A stretch of DNA of 20,840 nucleotides, from contig CAJUPF010000054.1 of NCBI GenBank assembly GCA_910588565.1, positions 1 to 20,840 of the forward strand, given 5' to 3'. Under the pieces are notes generated by a model. It saw only the letters and a program-made list of their open reading frames with translations, was not told the DNA's origin and did no database searches. How positions within the stretch are numbered: the first letter of the stretch is position 1; each line of letters starts with the position of its first letter. The stretch is from an uncultured Lachnospiraceae bacterium. Lineage in GTDB: Bacteria > Bacillota > Clostridia > Lachnospirales > Lachnospiraceae. A program made the position numbers and the translations under genes. Below, one piece after another: positions 1-8,219 of this stretch.

Positions 1-98
1 TGGTAAAAAGATAGCCGCCGTTACTGGAAACGTAGTTATAAACCGCTTCAATCCTCTTTTTCTCCCGGCCTGATTGTGTCAGGGCTTTCAGTCCGTTA
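1..98 (-). other. possible fragment of a minus-strand coding region (transglutaminase-like?)
   Basis: Read on the minus strand, one frame is open across this edge and contains EKKRIEAVYNYV followed by SSNGGYLF. That resembles the start of bacterial transglutaminase-like domains, which often read 'K..AIYDYV..N..Y'. The stretch is short, cut by the window edge, and has no visible start. The frame runs into the HTH gene without a stop, so the boundary is unclear. It may be the remains of a gene broken at the junction near 99-140, or chance. The family guess rests on about 20 residues only. Confidence 0.2.
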
Positions 99-680
99 GT
101 GTTGGTTAAAATAGGATTGTCGACAGCTAAGCCAGAAGTAACACAAGAAGAGTTAGGGAAAATCACTGGACTAAGCCAACCAAATGTAAGTAAGCGGTTA
201 TCCGAAAAAGATAAAAGCTGCTTTTCCTTTATACAGCTAATAGCAATAGCAGATTATTTTGAGGTATCACTTGATTCACTAATTGGCAGAAATCTTGATA
301 ATATAAAGCAAAAGAACACAACAATGCAGGATATTATATCTGCCTTGTTTGAATTGGACAAAGTTGATTTTAGAATCAATATAAAACAAGAAAAAACAGA
401 AGATTATAACCCCATTTTAGAAAAAAGCTTTATCAATGAAATTATCTCACATAATATTTCATTCCATCTAAAGTATCTGGATGAATTTCTTTCAGAATGG
501 AGAGTTGCCAGGATTATGACTATAAATAACAAGTCTGCATCCAAAGTTGCTAAAGATATGTATGAATCATGGAAAAAGGAAAAACTTAATGAAGCTGCAA
601 ATATATCCTTAGATGGAAGTCCACATTATGATTGTCTTGATTTTGACATACCAGATGGTGTTGAACTCCCTTTTAATTAA
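99..680 (+). CDS. XRE/Cro-type HTH protein, 5' end probably truncated
   Basis: The 193-residue frame opens with GTG. Residues about 13-63 form a helix-turn-helix of the XRE/Cro type (TQEELGKITGLSQPNVSKRL, then YFEVSLDSLIGR). The remaining 130 residues match no family I recognise and contain a W/K-rich helix near the end (MYESWKKEKL). XRE domains normally have a first helix before TQEEL. Here that position holds an unrelated-looking sequence (GLSTAKPEV), and there is no ribosome binding site before the GTG. The frame is open back to about position 42. The gene is clearly more A+T-rich than its neighbours, which suggests acquired DNA. It is probably a transcriptional regulator, but the N-terminus is uncertain and the gene may be a remnant. 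Confidence 0.6.
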   Translation: MLVKIGLSTAKPEVTQEELGKITGLSQPNVSKRLSEKDKSCFSFIQLIAIADYFEVSLDSLIGRNLDNIKQKNTTMQDIISALFELDKVDFRINIKQEKTEDYNPILEKSFINEIISHNISFHLKYLDEFLSEWRVARIMTINNKSASKVAKDMYESWKKEKLNEAANISLDGSPHYDCLDFDIPDGVELPFN

Positions 681-825
681 AAAGAACAAAAGCAGCCAAA
701 TAGCAAGAGATTTACATATTTTTAATGCAGAACAATAGTAGTTTTCTGAAAATCCAGTCAAGCTCGCTGTATCATGGTGCTATATTTTTCCAGTAAAGTT
801 CTGAAAATATTGTGCAGATTCCATA

Positions 826-854
826 TTGCAGAAGCCATACCGGCTTGTTACAAT
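826..854 (+). promoter_or_regulatory. candidate sigma-A promoter for the 79-aa gene
   Basis: A -10 box TACAAT (849-854, 5 of 6 to consensus) lies 17 bp from a weak -35 TTGCAG (826-831). Transcription would start near 861, which leaves a short leader before the start at 922. The rest of the 681-921 gap shows two short AGTT(TT)CTGAAAAT-like repeats (about 738-751 and 797-809) and no convincing terminator for the HTH gene. Confidence 0.4.
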
Positions 855-921
855 AGGGGGCGTACAAAGAAAATGGTTGAAAAAATGGAATGCTGCGGTG
901 CGGCAGAATGGAGGAATGAAC

Positions 922-1161
922 ATGAAAGTTTATAACATTACAAGTCCTGAAACGTTTTTAGAAATGATCAAACAGTGTAAAGGAAGTGTGGAACTGGTTT
1001 CCAAGCAGGGAGATCGCCTGAATTTAAAATCTGAGCTGACCAAATACATTGCTGTCAGCAAGCTTTTTGCAGATAATACCCTTATCAACGATTTGGAACT
1101 GATTGCTTCCGATCCGGATGATGTTAAGTTCCTGTTAGAGTACATGATGGAAGAAAAATAA
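922..1161 (+). CDS. small conserved Lachnospiraceae-type protein, function unknown
   Basis: The protein has 79 residues from the ATG at 922, chosen because GGAGG at 910-914 sits 7 bases before it. A longer in-frame opening at 826 starts inside the likely -35 box and lacks a ribosome binding site. The protein begins MKVYNITSPETFLEMIKQC and contains LVSKQGDRLNLKSELTKYI, then an acidic end (SDPDDVKFLLEYMMEEK). I recall proteins of this kind being frequent in Lachnospiraceae genomes, sometimes under the doubtful name 'polyA polymerase'. No enzymatic motif is visible. It has no signal peptide or membrane segment and is probably a small cytosolic alpha/beta protein. It is transcribed alone and ends at a shared terminator. 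Confidence 0.8.
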   Translation: MKVYNITSPETFLEMIKQCKGSVELVSKQGDRLNLKSELTKYIAVSKLFADNTLINDLELIASDPDDVKFLLEYMMEEK

Positions 1162-1178
1162 AGATAGAACATACAGAA

Positions 1179-1218
1179 TTGTACGGCCGCCATTTCACAT
1201 CTGGCGCCGTACAATTTT
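1179..1218. terminator. bidirectional terminator between convergent genes
   Basis: The arms TTGTACGGCCGCCA (1179-1192) and TGGCGCCGTACAA (1202-1214) pair with one bulged C around a 9-base loop. A short T tract follows on the plus strand (TTTTA), and a weaker one (ATTCTGT) on the minus strand. It closes the plus-strand 79-aa gene. On the minus strand it overlaps the last codons and stop of the Cys-rich gene, whose TGA lies in the loop. Confidence 0.75.
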
Positions 1219-1371
1219 ATATTCGTCATTGGACTGGTAATACGGGCAGTTTTTATAGCTGCTGCTTACCAGACGGTAATAATCATCTTCATCCAGATTG
1301 ATATCGCAATAACAGCAATCGTCTTCTTCGTCATATACATAATTTGCGCAATACTCACAGCTCATTGCCAT
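1195..1371 (-). CDS. small Cys-rich protein, DUF6472-like
   Basis: The protein has 58 residues and starts MAMSCEYCANYVYDEEDD. Six cysteines (5, 8, 19, 20, 22, 42), including CxxC and CCxC groups, suggest a small metal-binding fold. The DUF6472 assignment is from memory of similar Lachnospiraceae proteins. GAGGGG at 1382-1387 lies 10 bases before the ATG at 1369-1371; a second ATG two codons later is possible. The start overlaps the end of the upstream deoxyribosyltransferase-like gene by 17 bases, so the two are probably translationally coupled. The in-frame extension to 1521 has no ribosome binding site of its own and lies inside the neighbouring gene, so it was not used. Function is unknown. 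Confidence 0.75.
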   Translation of the reverse strand: MAMSCEYCANYVYDEEDDCCYCDINLDEDDYYRLVSSSYKNCPYYQSNDEYKIVRRQM

Positions 1372-1717
1372 CGTTTCCGATCCCCTCTTCCAGGTATCGT
1401 ATCCTTTTCTTATGCGCTCTGGCATAAGCAATTTCTGACCTGGTGCTTTCCCCGATATAGCCCCCGACATTAATGACAAAAATCTCATCTGCCATATCGA
1501 TTTTTCGTTTATGCATATCATCTAACATCTCTTTGGTTTTCGTCAGCGTCCCTTCCTCCATAGTTTCCCAGACTTCCCTGTCACCGGAATGCCCAAACAA
1601 TCCTACGGATATTACAATATTTCCTTCTAAGGTCAGCTGTTTCTGCGCTTCGAGAAATGCGTCTTTAAAGCGGGTGCTTCCGCACAGTGTAACCACAGGA
1701 TAATTTCTCTGAATCAT
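1355..1717 (-). CDS. nucleoside 2-deoxyribosyltransferase-like protein
   Basis: The 120-residue protein has the layout of the nucleoside 2-deoxyribosyltransferase/DUF4406-type Rossmann-like fold. A glycine-rich first loop (LCGSTRF, 11-17) is followed by DMADEIFVIN (74-83) and then GYIGESTRSEIAYA (86-99). In family enzymes the Glu of the S-T-R-x-E-I motif acts as nucleophile; here that would be E95. Family members exchange bases between deoxynucleosides or hydrolyse (deoxy)nucleoside derivatives, but the substrate of this subfamily is not visible from sequence. The ATG overlaps the stop of the upstream 213-aa gene by four bases (ATGA), and the 3' end overlaps the Cys-rich gene. The three form a tight translational unit. 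Confidence 0.75.
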   Translation of the reverse strand: MIQRNYPVVTLCGSTRFKDAFLEAQKQLTLEGNIVISVGLFGHSGDREVWETMEEGTLTKTKEMLDDMHKRKIDMADEIFVINVGGYIGESTRSEIAYARAHKKRIRYLEEGIGNDGNEL

Positions 1718-2355
1718 TGCCGCTCTACCTCCTTCTGTTCAAAATAACAATTTCCGTAAAACTGCCCCGTCTGCAGCTGTCTGGATACGATTTCCAGCAT
1801 TCTCTGATCCAGACAATGATAGACTCTCCGGTTCACCCATGGCAGCCCCTCAATATACTCCTTTTGCCGATCCTTAAGCACATCCAGCAGCGCCGAAAAC
1901 TGTTTCGGCTCCTGGTGCTGCAGTATCCCATAATCACAGGATACATACGCTGATTTGCCATCCGTTCCCACACACGTTTCTGACAGCAGATGCAAAAGCT
2001 CTGTCTCTTTCCCGCTGCCGCAGCTTATCTCCTTCCAGTGCGTCTTCTGGCAGGTTTCCGCCGGAATTGTCACCTTTCGGAAGCTTTTCTTTCCGAACTT
2101 TCCTCTTTCTTCCACATAAACCGTCTTTTGCTGTTGTATGCCTGTTCCTGGTTTTTCCAAAAGGAGTACCTGCAGCTTTAGCAGATAATCCCATACTGTC
2201 CGCCGTACTTTTTCATAAGGAATGGGATAATCCAATGCATTCATAATCTGTTTTACCGTATATCCCTTTTCTGCAAGATGACGAATCATCCCGCCAGCAG
2301 CCATGTCAAATGTAAAATCAGAAAGCGCCTGCCTAAAATATTCCTGTTCTGCCAC
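1714..2355 (-). CDS. conserved hypothetical protein, 213 aa
   Basis: The start is GTG, preceded by AGGGGG about 9 bases upstream. The N-terminal part (residues 5-60) is predicted helical and contains GGMIRHLAEKGYTVKQIMNAL, which reads like a helix-turn-helix or winged-helix region. The middle (about 70-105) is basic, and the C-terminal half carries YVSCDYGIL and EYIEGLPWVNRRVYHCLD. There is no signal peptide or membrane helix, and I do not recognise the family. It follows ilvA after 68 bases with no terminator visible and overlaps the deoxyribosyltransferase-like gene by 4 bases, so it belongs to that small unit and may be cotranscribed with the block upstream. Confidence 0.7.
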   Translation of the reverse strand: MAEQEYFRQALSDFTFDMAAGGMIRHLAEKGYTVKQIMNALDYPIPYEKVRRTVWDYLLKLQVLLLEKPGTGIQQQKTVYVEERGKFGKKSFRKVTIPAETCQKTHWKEISCGSGKETELLHLLSETCVGTDGKSAYVSCDYGILQHQEPKQFSALLDVLKDRQKEYIEGLPWVNRRVYHCLDQRMLEIVSRQLQTGQFYGNCYFEQKEVERQ

Positions 2356-2423
2356 AAATAGATCCCCCTGTCACATGCATCCAGTCCTTAAATACCGCCA
2401 TAAAACAGGCAACTGTCATACAC

Positions 2424-3635
2424 CTACAGACTTGTCCGCACCTGCTTCGGCTTAAACTGCGCCTTTTCAAGCGCCTTGATAATCTGTCGTTTATGCTCTG
2501 TGCCAAAACATTCCAGGGTAATCCGAAGCTCCACCGCCGTATTCCGGTTAATGCTGACAAACTGGTTATGTTCCAGTTTAATCACATTCCCCTGCTCTTT
2601 TGCGATAGTATCCGATACTTTCGTCAGCTCGCCCGGCTTATCCGGCAGGAGTACGGAAACGGTAAAAATCCGGTCACGCAGGATCAATCCCTGCTGCACA
2701 ACGGACGACATGGTAATGACATCCATATTTCCGCCGCTTAAAACAGCCGCCACACGTTTTCCCTTTACATTCAGATGTTTTAATGCTGCAACGGTCAGCA
2801 GCCCGGAGTTTTCCACAACCATTTTATGGTTTTCTACCATATCCAGAAAAGCCACAACCAGTTCGTTGTCCTCTACGGTTATAATTTCATCCAGGTTTTT
2901 TTGTATATATGGAAAAATCGTCTCTCCTGGCGTTTTCACCGCAGTGCCGTCCGCAATGGTATTTATGTTCTGAACGGTTGTAACTTTTCCTGCTTCAAAA
3001 GAGGCTTTCATACAACTTGCCCCCGCAGGTTCCACGCCAATCACTTTAATTTTGGGATTTAACAGTTTTGCCAGGGCGGATACCCCGGCAGCAAGCCCGC
3101 CGCCGCCGATTGGCACCAGAATATATTCCACTAAAGGCAGCTCTTTAAAAATCTCCATGGCAATCGTTCCCTGTCCTGTGGCAACCGCAAGATCGTCAAA
3201 CGGGTGAATAAACGTATACCCATTTTTCTCCGCCAGTTCATATGCATGGGCACACGCTTCGTCATACACATCTCCATAAAGCACGACCTGGGCTCCATAG
3301 CTTTTTGTCCTGTTCACTTTAATCAGTGGCGTTGTGGTCGGCATCACAATAACCGCTTTTGCGCCATAGCACTTTGCCGCATACGCAACTCCCTGCGCAT
3401 GGTTTCCGGCAGAAGCGGTAATCAGTCCGCGTTCCCGTTCCTCCGGGGATAACGTACTGATTTTATAATACGCGCCCCGCACTTTATACGCACCGGTAAA
3501 CTGCATATTTTCCGGCTTCAGATAAACTTTATTGCCAGTCTGTGCGCTTAAATAACTGCTGTACTGCAGTTTCGTCTCCTGTGTCACTTCTTTGACACAT
3601 TCGCTGGCTTCTTCAAACTTGTCCAGTGTCAGCAT
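2424..3635 (-). CDS. ilvA: threonine ammonia-lyase (threonine dehydratase) with ACT domain
   Basis: A 403-residue PLP enzyme that deaminates threonine (often also serine) to 2-oxobutyrate, the entry step to isoleucine synthesis. The PLP lysine is K51 in FTGAYKVRGA. The SAGNHAQG loop lies at 75-82 and the phosphate-binding IGGGGLAAG at 176-184. An SGGNMD motif lies at 300-305. A single C-terminal ACT domain (about 324-395, VLLPDKPGELTKVSD) marks the shorter form rather than the long IlvA with two regulatory domains, so a catabolic (TdcB-like) or mixed role is possible. AGGAG precedes the ATG. It follows ftsY after 37 bases with no terminator, hence probable cotranscription. Family assignment is firm; the biosynthetic versus catabolic role is open. 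Confidence 0.95.
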   Translation of the reverse strand: MLTLDKFEEASECVKEVTQETKLQYSSYLSAQTGNKVYLKPENMQFTGAYKVRGAYYKISTLSPEERERGLITASAGNHAQGVAYAAKCYGAKAVIVMPTTTPLIKVNRTKSYGAQVVLYGDVYDEACAHAYELAEKNGYTFIHPFDDLAVATGQGTIAMEIFKELPLVEYILVPIGGGGLAAGVSALAKLLNPKIKVIGVEPAGASCMKASFEAGKVTTVQNINTIADGTAVKTPGETIFPYIQKNLDEIITVEDNELVVAFLDMVENHKMVVENSGLLTVAALKHLNVKGKRVAAVLSGGNMDVITMSSVVQQGLILRDRIFTVSVLLPDKPGELTKVSDTIAKEQGNVIKLEHNQFVSINRNTAVELRITLECFGTEHKRQIIKALEKAQFKPKQVRTSL

Positions 3636-3672
3636 ATCTTTTTCTCCTTTATCAAAATTTCAACCTATTCCA

Positions 3673-4602
3673 TTACTCTTTCTGAAACAGTGCATCTACA
3701 AACTCTTCTGCATTAAATTTCTGCAGATCATCTATACGTTCTCCCACACCGATATATTTCACCGGAATATTCAATTCCGACTGGATCGCTACTGCAATCC
3801 CACCTTTTGCCGTCCCATCCATCTTGGTTAAGACAATACCAGTGATATCCGCCACTTCTCCAAACTGCTTCGCCTGGGATAATGCGTTCTGCCCTGTGGT
3901 GGAATCAAGTACCACCAGCGTTTCCCGGTAAGCGTCCGGATATTCTTTATCGATGATACGGTTGATTTTCCTAAGCTCTTCCATCAGGTTTTTCTTATTA
4001 TGAAGCCGCCCTGCCGTATCGCACAGCAATACGTCTGCTCCCTTCGATTTCGCAGAAGATACCGCGTCAAAAATAACCGACGCCGGATCTGCGCCATCCT
4101 GGCCGCCAATCATCTCCACACCGGCGCGGCTGGCCCATTCGCCCAGCTGCTCTCCTGCTGCCGCACGAAACGTATCTGCTGCTGCAATCACGACTTTTTT
4201 GCCCTGATCCTTTAATTTTCCTGCCAGTTTTCCCACTGTCGTAGTCTTTCCTACGCCGTTTACACCGATCACCAGCACAACGGAAGTCTCCTCCTCAAAC
4301 CGGTATGCCGTATCCTCCACCTGCATCTGTTCCTTAATGCTGTCAATCAGCAGCTGTTTGCAGGCGGCAGGTTCTTTGATTTTATGTTCTTTTACCTTTG
4401 CTTTCAGGTTTTCAATAATCGCTTCCGTTGCGGTAACGCCCAGATCTCCCATAATCAGAATCTCTTCAATCTCTTCATAAAATTCATCGTCAATATGGGA
4501 AAAACCGCTGAGAATTGAATCGATTCCTGATACAATACTATTCCTTGTCTTCGTCAGTCCTTCTACTAACCTTCCAAAAAAACCTTTTCTCTCTTTCGCC
4601 AT
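3673..4602 (-). CDS. ftsY: signal recognition particle receptor FtsY
   Basis: A 309-residue SRP-family GTPase that docks the SRP-ribosome complex at the membrane during cotranslational insertion. The N-terminal helical N domain (about 1-100, with a short basic N-terminus) leads into the NG domain. The P-loop GVNGVGKT lies at 113-120, DTFRAAA at 143-149, DTAGR at 195-199, TKMDG at 259-263 and GVGERIDDL at 286-294. There is no long acidic A domain as in E. coli, which is normal for Firmicutes. AGGAGG lies 7 bases before the ATG. It sits 56 bases downstream of smc, the usual order in this phylum. The ylxM-ffh-rpsP genes often found next are absent here and ilvA takes that place. Confidence 0.97.
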   Translation of the reverse strand: MAKERKGFFGRLVEGLTKTRNSIVSGIDSILSGFSHIDDEFYEEIEEILIMGDLGVTATEAIIENLKAKVKEHKIKEPAACKQLLIDSIKEQMQVEDTAYRFEEETSVVLVIGVNGVGKTTTVGKLAGKLKDQGKKVVIAAADTFRAAAGEQLGEWASRAGVEMIGGQDGADPASVIFDAVSSAKSKGADVLLCDTAGRLHNKKNLMEELRKINRIIDKEYPDAYRETLVVLDSTTGQNALSQAKQFGEVADITGIVLTKMDGTAKGGIAVAIQSELNIPVKYIGVGERIDDLQKFNAEEFVDALFQKE

Positions 4603-4627
4603 ACGAATCTCCTCCTTCTATTATAAT

Positions 4628-4665
4628 ACAGTAACGCAGCCCGCCGCTGTTTTGGATATTACTGT
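4628..4665. other. inverted repeat in the smc-ftsY gap
   Basis: ACAGTAA (4628-4634) pairs with TTACTGT (4659-4665), with a nested CAGC/GCTG stem (4637-4640 and 4646-4649). The outer arm covers the smc stop codon. No T tract follows on the minus strand, so it is not a standard terminator. It could be an mRNA-processing or stability structure in the operon transcript. Confidence 0.4.
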
Positions 4666-7600
4666 AAATCATGTTCGATTAAATCTACTGACACCAGTGT
4701 CGATACGCCCTTTTCCTGCATGGTAATTCCATACAGACGGTCTGCCGACGCCATCGTCCCGCGTCTGTGGGTAATTACAATAAACTGTGTGTTTTTCGTC
4801 AGTTTATGCAGGTATTTTGCAAACCTGCCAACGTTCGAGTCATCCAGCGCCGCCTCAATCTCGTCCAGCAGGCAGAACGGTGACGGTTTCAGATTCTGAA
4901 TCGCAAATAACAGCGCGATTGCCGTTAATGATTTTTCCCCGCCGGATAACAGAATCATATTCTGCAGTTTCTTTCCCGGCGGCTGTGCAATAATGCGGAT
5001 TCCGCATTCCAGTATATCTTCGCCCTCCACAAGTTCTAACGTACCTTTTCCTCCGCCGAAGAGTTCTTTAAACGAGCGGTCAAATTCATGCTGGATTTCG
5101 GCAAATTTTTCTGTAAACTGTGCGCGCATCCCTGTATCCAGATCTTCGATAATCTTCACCAGCGCTTCCTCCGCCAAAATTAAATCGTCATGCTGGTTTT
5201 TCAAAAATTCATACCGGCCCGAAACTTCTTTATACTCCTCGATTGCGCCTACATTGACATCTCCTAACCCCCGTATCTCCTCTTTTATTTGGCCAATCTG
5301 CTGACGCAGCCCGCTTAAGCTCTCATACGCTTTGCTGCGCAGCCTGGCGGCTGCATGGGGCGTCAATTCGTATTCTTCCCAGATATAGCTGATCCGACGC
5401 TCTCTGTCTTCTTCTAATTTTTCTTTCTGGCTGTTCAAACGGAAGATTTCTTTATCCAAATCTCCTATATTCTTTGAAACTTCTTCCCGCCGATCGAAAA
5501 ATCCCTTCTGCTCTTCTGACATTTGCCTGCTCTTTATGGCTTTCTCCTGCAGTTTTTGTTCGAGACTGTGGTGTGCTTCCTCTTCCGCCTGGATGCTTTG
5601 CCGGATTTCTTCCATATCCTTCTTTTTCTGCTTTGCGTCTTTTCTGGCCTGCTCTGCCTCTGCAAGCAGTTCTTCTTCCTGTGTGCCGCATTTCTCGATT
5701 TCCATTGCCACACGCTCTCTGTTTTCCAGGGCAAATTCCATTCTCTGGCGAAGATTTGCTTCTTCCATCTGCACTTTAGAACAGGCCTTGCTAACGCTTT
5801 CTTCCAGACAGAGCTTCTCATCTAACTGTTCCTGATACGCCCGGCTTTCTTCTGTTAACGCTTCCTCCTGCGTTCCAATCGCTTCGAGTTCTGCAATCGC
5901 CCGCTCTTTTTCTGTCCTGATTTCCCGAATCTGAAGATCGAGTTCCTTTCGTTCCGCCCGAAGGCTGTTTAACGTATCCTCTCCGGCCTCTTTTTGCTGT
6001 TTTGTGCGGTCTGCATTTAACTGTGCGGTATTTTCCGCCAGATACTGCTGCTGCAGTTTTTCATTTACTTCCTGCAAATCATCTGCCAGCAGCGCCTGGG
6101 CTGTCAGAATTTCTTCTCTGCGCCCTGAATGTTTGGCAACCGCCTGTTTCTGTGCCTGTACCTGACGGGTCAGTTCCTCAATCTCCCGGTTTCTGCCCAG
6201 CAGGTTACTGCTGTTTTTAAAAGCGCCGCCAGTCATCGAACCGCCAGGACGTAAAAACTCTCCGCCAACGGTTACAATCGACAGGGAATAACGGTATGCT
6301 CTGGCAAGCGATACGGCATGATCGATCGTATCCACGACAATCACCCTTCCTAACAGCTGCGCGGTAATGCCTCTATACTTCTCATCTGTCTGCACCAGCG
6401 TATTCGCAAGCCCAATCACGCCAGGTTCCGACAGCGCTTTTAGGTCCCGGATGCCGCCGCTTCCCTTTACGGCTGTCAGTGGGAGAAATGTGGCCCTGCC
6501 CAAACGGTTTTCCTTCAGATATGTAATCATCCGTTTGGCAGTCTGTTCATCCTCTGTCACAATATTCTGAATACTGCCCCCAAGAGCTGTCTCAATCGCC
6601 GTTTCATACTGCCTGTCCACTTTGATCAAGTCCGATACCACACCTAAAATCCCCGGCTCATTCTCTCTTTGTTCCATCACTCTGCGGATGCTGTTCCCAT
6701 AGCCGTCGTAACGCTCCGCAATATTCTTTAATGACTCCAGGCGGGAAGCCGCTTTATGATACTTTGCCGTTTCTTCTGACAGATTCCGTTCCGTCTGGGC
6801 CAGTTTTTGTTCCCATTCCTGCCGTTGTTTGGACAACTGCGCTTCCTGCTGCTGTAACCTGGAAATTTCTTCTCTGACAGACAAAAGCTCACGCTGCTGT
6901 TCCTCTAACAGCTCGTCATACACAGATTCTTCACTTTTATGCTGCAGCAATCTCTGGTTTAACTGGGCGCCCCGGATATTCATCTGTTCCATTGCCGTAT
7001 GGTATTTCTGCTGATTTGCCTGCATGTCCGCTTTCCGGTTCAGCAGTTCTAACTGTTCCTTCTGGCTCTTTTCCAGTCCGTTATTGCAGGCACCAATGAT
7101 TTCCTGCAGCTCTTTTAATTCGTTATGCGCCTGCTCGCGGCGTTTGGTACAGTTGGAAAGCTGCTGTTCTAGTCCTGCCAGTTCGTCCTCATAAGAAGCT
7201 TTCTGGCTGATTTTTTCCTGCCTGTCCTGGTCCAGTTCTTCCCGGCGGCTCTGAACTTGTCCATGCAAAAGCTCCGCCGCTTTTATCTGCTCCTCTAAAA
7301 CGCTGAGCTGGCCTTCCATTCTGCTTTTTGCAAGCGCAGACTGATTCAGCCGTTCCCTTGCTTCCTCGATCTCCTGTTCTAATACTTCAATGGCGGACTC
7401 TATCTTTTCGTACTCTTCTTTGATCTTTTCATAGGAAACCGTCGTTTCTTTTAACTGATTCTGTGCGATTTCATAATTGGAGAGCGCCTCTTTTAACTGT
7501 GTCTGGGCATGTTCTGATTCCAGCAAAAAGAAGTTTACATCCAGTGTCTTTAGTTCTTCCCGTTTCTTCAGATACGCTTTTGCCTTTTCGGACTGACGCT

Positions 7601-8216
7601 CTAACGGGCCAATCTGCCGTTCTAATTCGCTTAAAATATCATGAATCCGCACCAGATTTTCCCGCTCAATCTCCAGTTTTTTCTGCGTAGCCGCTTTCCT
7701 GCGTTTGTATTTGACAATTCCTGCCGCCTCGTCAAAGAGTTCCCGGCGTTCTTCCGGACGGCCGTTTAAGATTTTTTCGATCTGCCCCTGCCCGATAATG
7801 GAATAGCCTTCCTTGCCGATCCCGGTATCGTAAAAAAGTTCATTCACATCCTTTAAGCGGCAGGGGCTGCCATTTAACAGGTACTCGCTCTCACCGGAGC
7901 GGTAAACCCTCCTTGCGACCGTGACTTCTTCATAATCAATATCCAGCATATGATCCGAATTGTCCATGGTAATTGCCACATATGCATAACTGAGCGGTTT
8001 TCTGTTCTCCGTACCGGAAAAAATAACATCCTGCATACTGGCTCCGCGCAGCTGTTTCGCGCTTTGTTCCCCCAGTACCCAGCGTACCGCATCGGATACA
8101 TTACTTTTTCCGCTTCCGTTTGGCCCTACTATGCCGGTAATCCCATTGTGGAATTCCAAAACCATCTTGTTTGCAAAGGATTTGAATCCATGTACCTGTA
8201 TACTTTTTAAATACAT
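4659..8216 (-). CDS. smc: chromosome segregation/condensation protein SMC
   Basis: A full-length 1185-residue SMC ATPase. The N-terminal head has Walker A GPNGSGKS (31-38) and a Q-loop GQGQIEKIL (142-150). A long coiled coil (about 170-500) is followed by the hinge (about 520-670, PGILGVVSDLI onward with GGSIQNIV), then the returning coiled coil. The C-terminal head has the ABC signature LSGGEKS (1090-1096) and Walker B LLDEIEAALDD (catalytic Glu about 1119). Dimers with ScpA and ScpB load at the origin and organise the chromosome. The start follows the rnc stop by only 3 bases, and its ribosome binding site (AGGGGGAAG) lies within the end of rnc, so the two are translationally coupled. Confidence 0.98.
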   Translation of the reverse strand: MYLKSIQVHGFKSFANKMVLEFHNGITGIVGPNGSGKSNVSDAVRWVLGEQSAKQLRGASMQDVIFSGTENRKPLSYAYVAITMDNSDHMLDIDYEEVTVARRVYRSGESEYLLNGSPCRLKDVNELFYDTGIGKEGYSIIGQGQIEKILNGRPEERRELFDEAAGIVKYKRRKAATQKKLEIERENLVRIHDILSELERQIGPLERQSEKAKAYLKKREELKTLDVNFFLLESEHAQTQLKEALSNYEIAQNQLKETTVSYEKIKEEYEKIESAIEVLEQEIEEARERLNQSALAKSRMEGQLSVLEEQIKAAELLHGQVQSRREELDQDRQEKISQKASYEDELAGLEQQLSNCTKRREQAHNELKELQEIIGACNNGLEKSQKEQLELLNRKADMQANQQKYHTAMEQMNIRGAQLNQRLLQHKSEESVYDELLEEQQRELLSVREEISRLQQQEAQLSKQRQEWEQKLAQTERNLSEETAKYHKAASRLESLKNIAERYDGYGNSIRRVMEQRENEPGILGVVSDLIKVDRQYETAIETALGGSIQNIVTEDEQTAKRMITYLKENRLGRATFLPLTAVKGSGGIRDLKALSEPGVIGLANTLVQTDEKYRGITAQLLGRVIVVDTIDHAVSLARAYRYSLSIVTVGGEFLRPGGSMTGGAFKNSSNLLGRNREIEELTRQVQAQKQAVAKHSGRREEILTAQALLADDLQEVNEKLQQQYLAENTAQLNADRTKQQKEAGEDTLNSLRAERKELDLQIREIRTEKERAIAELEAIGTQEEALTEESRAYQEQLDEKLCLEESVSKACSKVQMEEANLRQRMEFALENRERVAMEIEKCGTQEEELLAEAEQARKDAKQKKKDMEEIRQSIQAEEEAHHSLEQKLQEKAIKSRQMSEEQKGFFDRREEVSKNIGDLDKEIFRLNSQKEKLEEDRERRISYIWEEYELTPHAAARLRSKAYESLSGLRQQIGQIKEEIRGLGDVNVGAIEEYKEVSGRYEFLKNQHDDLILAEEALVKIIEDLDTGMRAQFTEKFAEIQHEFDRSFKELFGGGKGTLELVEGEDILECGIRIIAQPPGKKLQNMILLSGGEKSLTAIALLFAIQNLKPSPFCLLDEIEAALDDSNVGRFAKYLHKLTKNTQFIVITHRRGTMASADRLYGITMQEKGVSTLVSVDLIEHDLQ

Positions 8217-8219
8217 GTC

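Noticed and set aside
930..1229. 99-residue minus-strand frame opposite the 79-aa gene
   Set aside because: It runs through the terminator and opposite a gene with a good ribosome binding site; no domain visible.
2476..2973. 165-residue open frame antisense to ilvA
   Set aside because: It lies opposite the conserved threonine ammonia-lyase sequence and its composition (Ser/Thr/Phe-rich) is that of a shadow frame.
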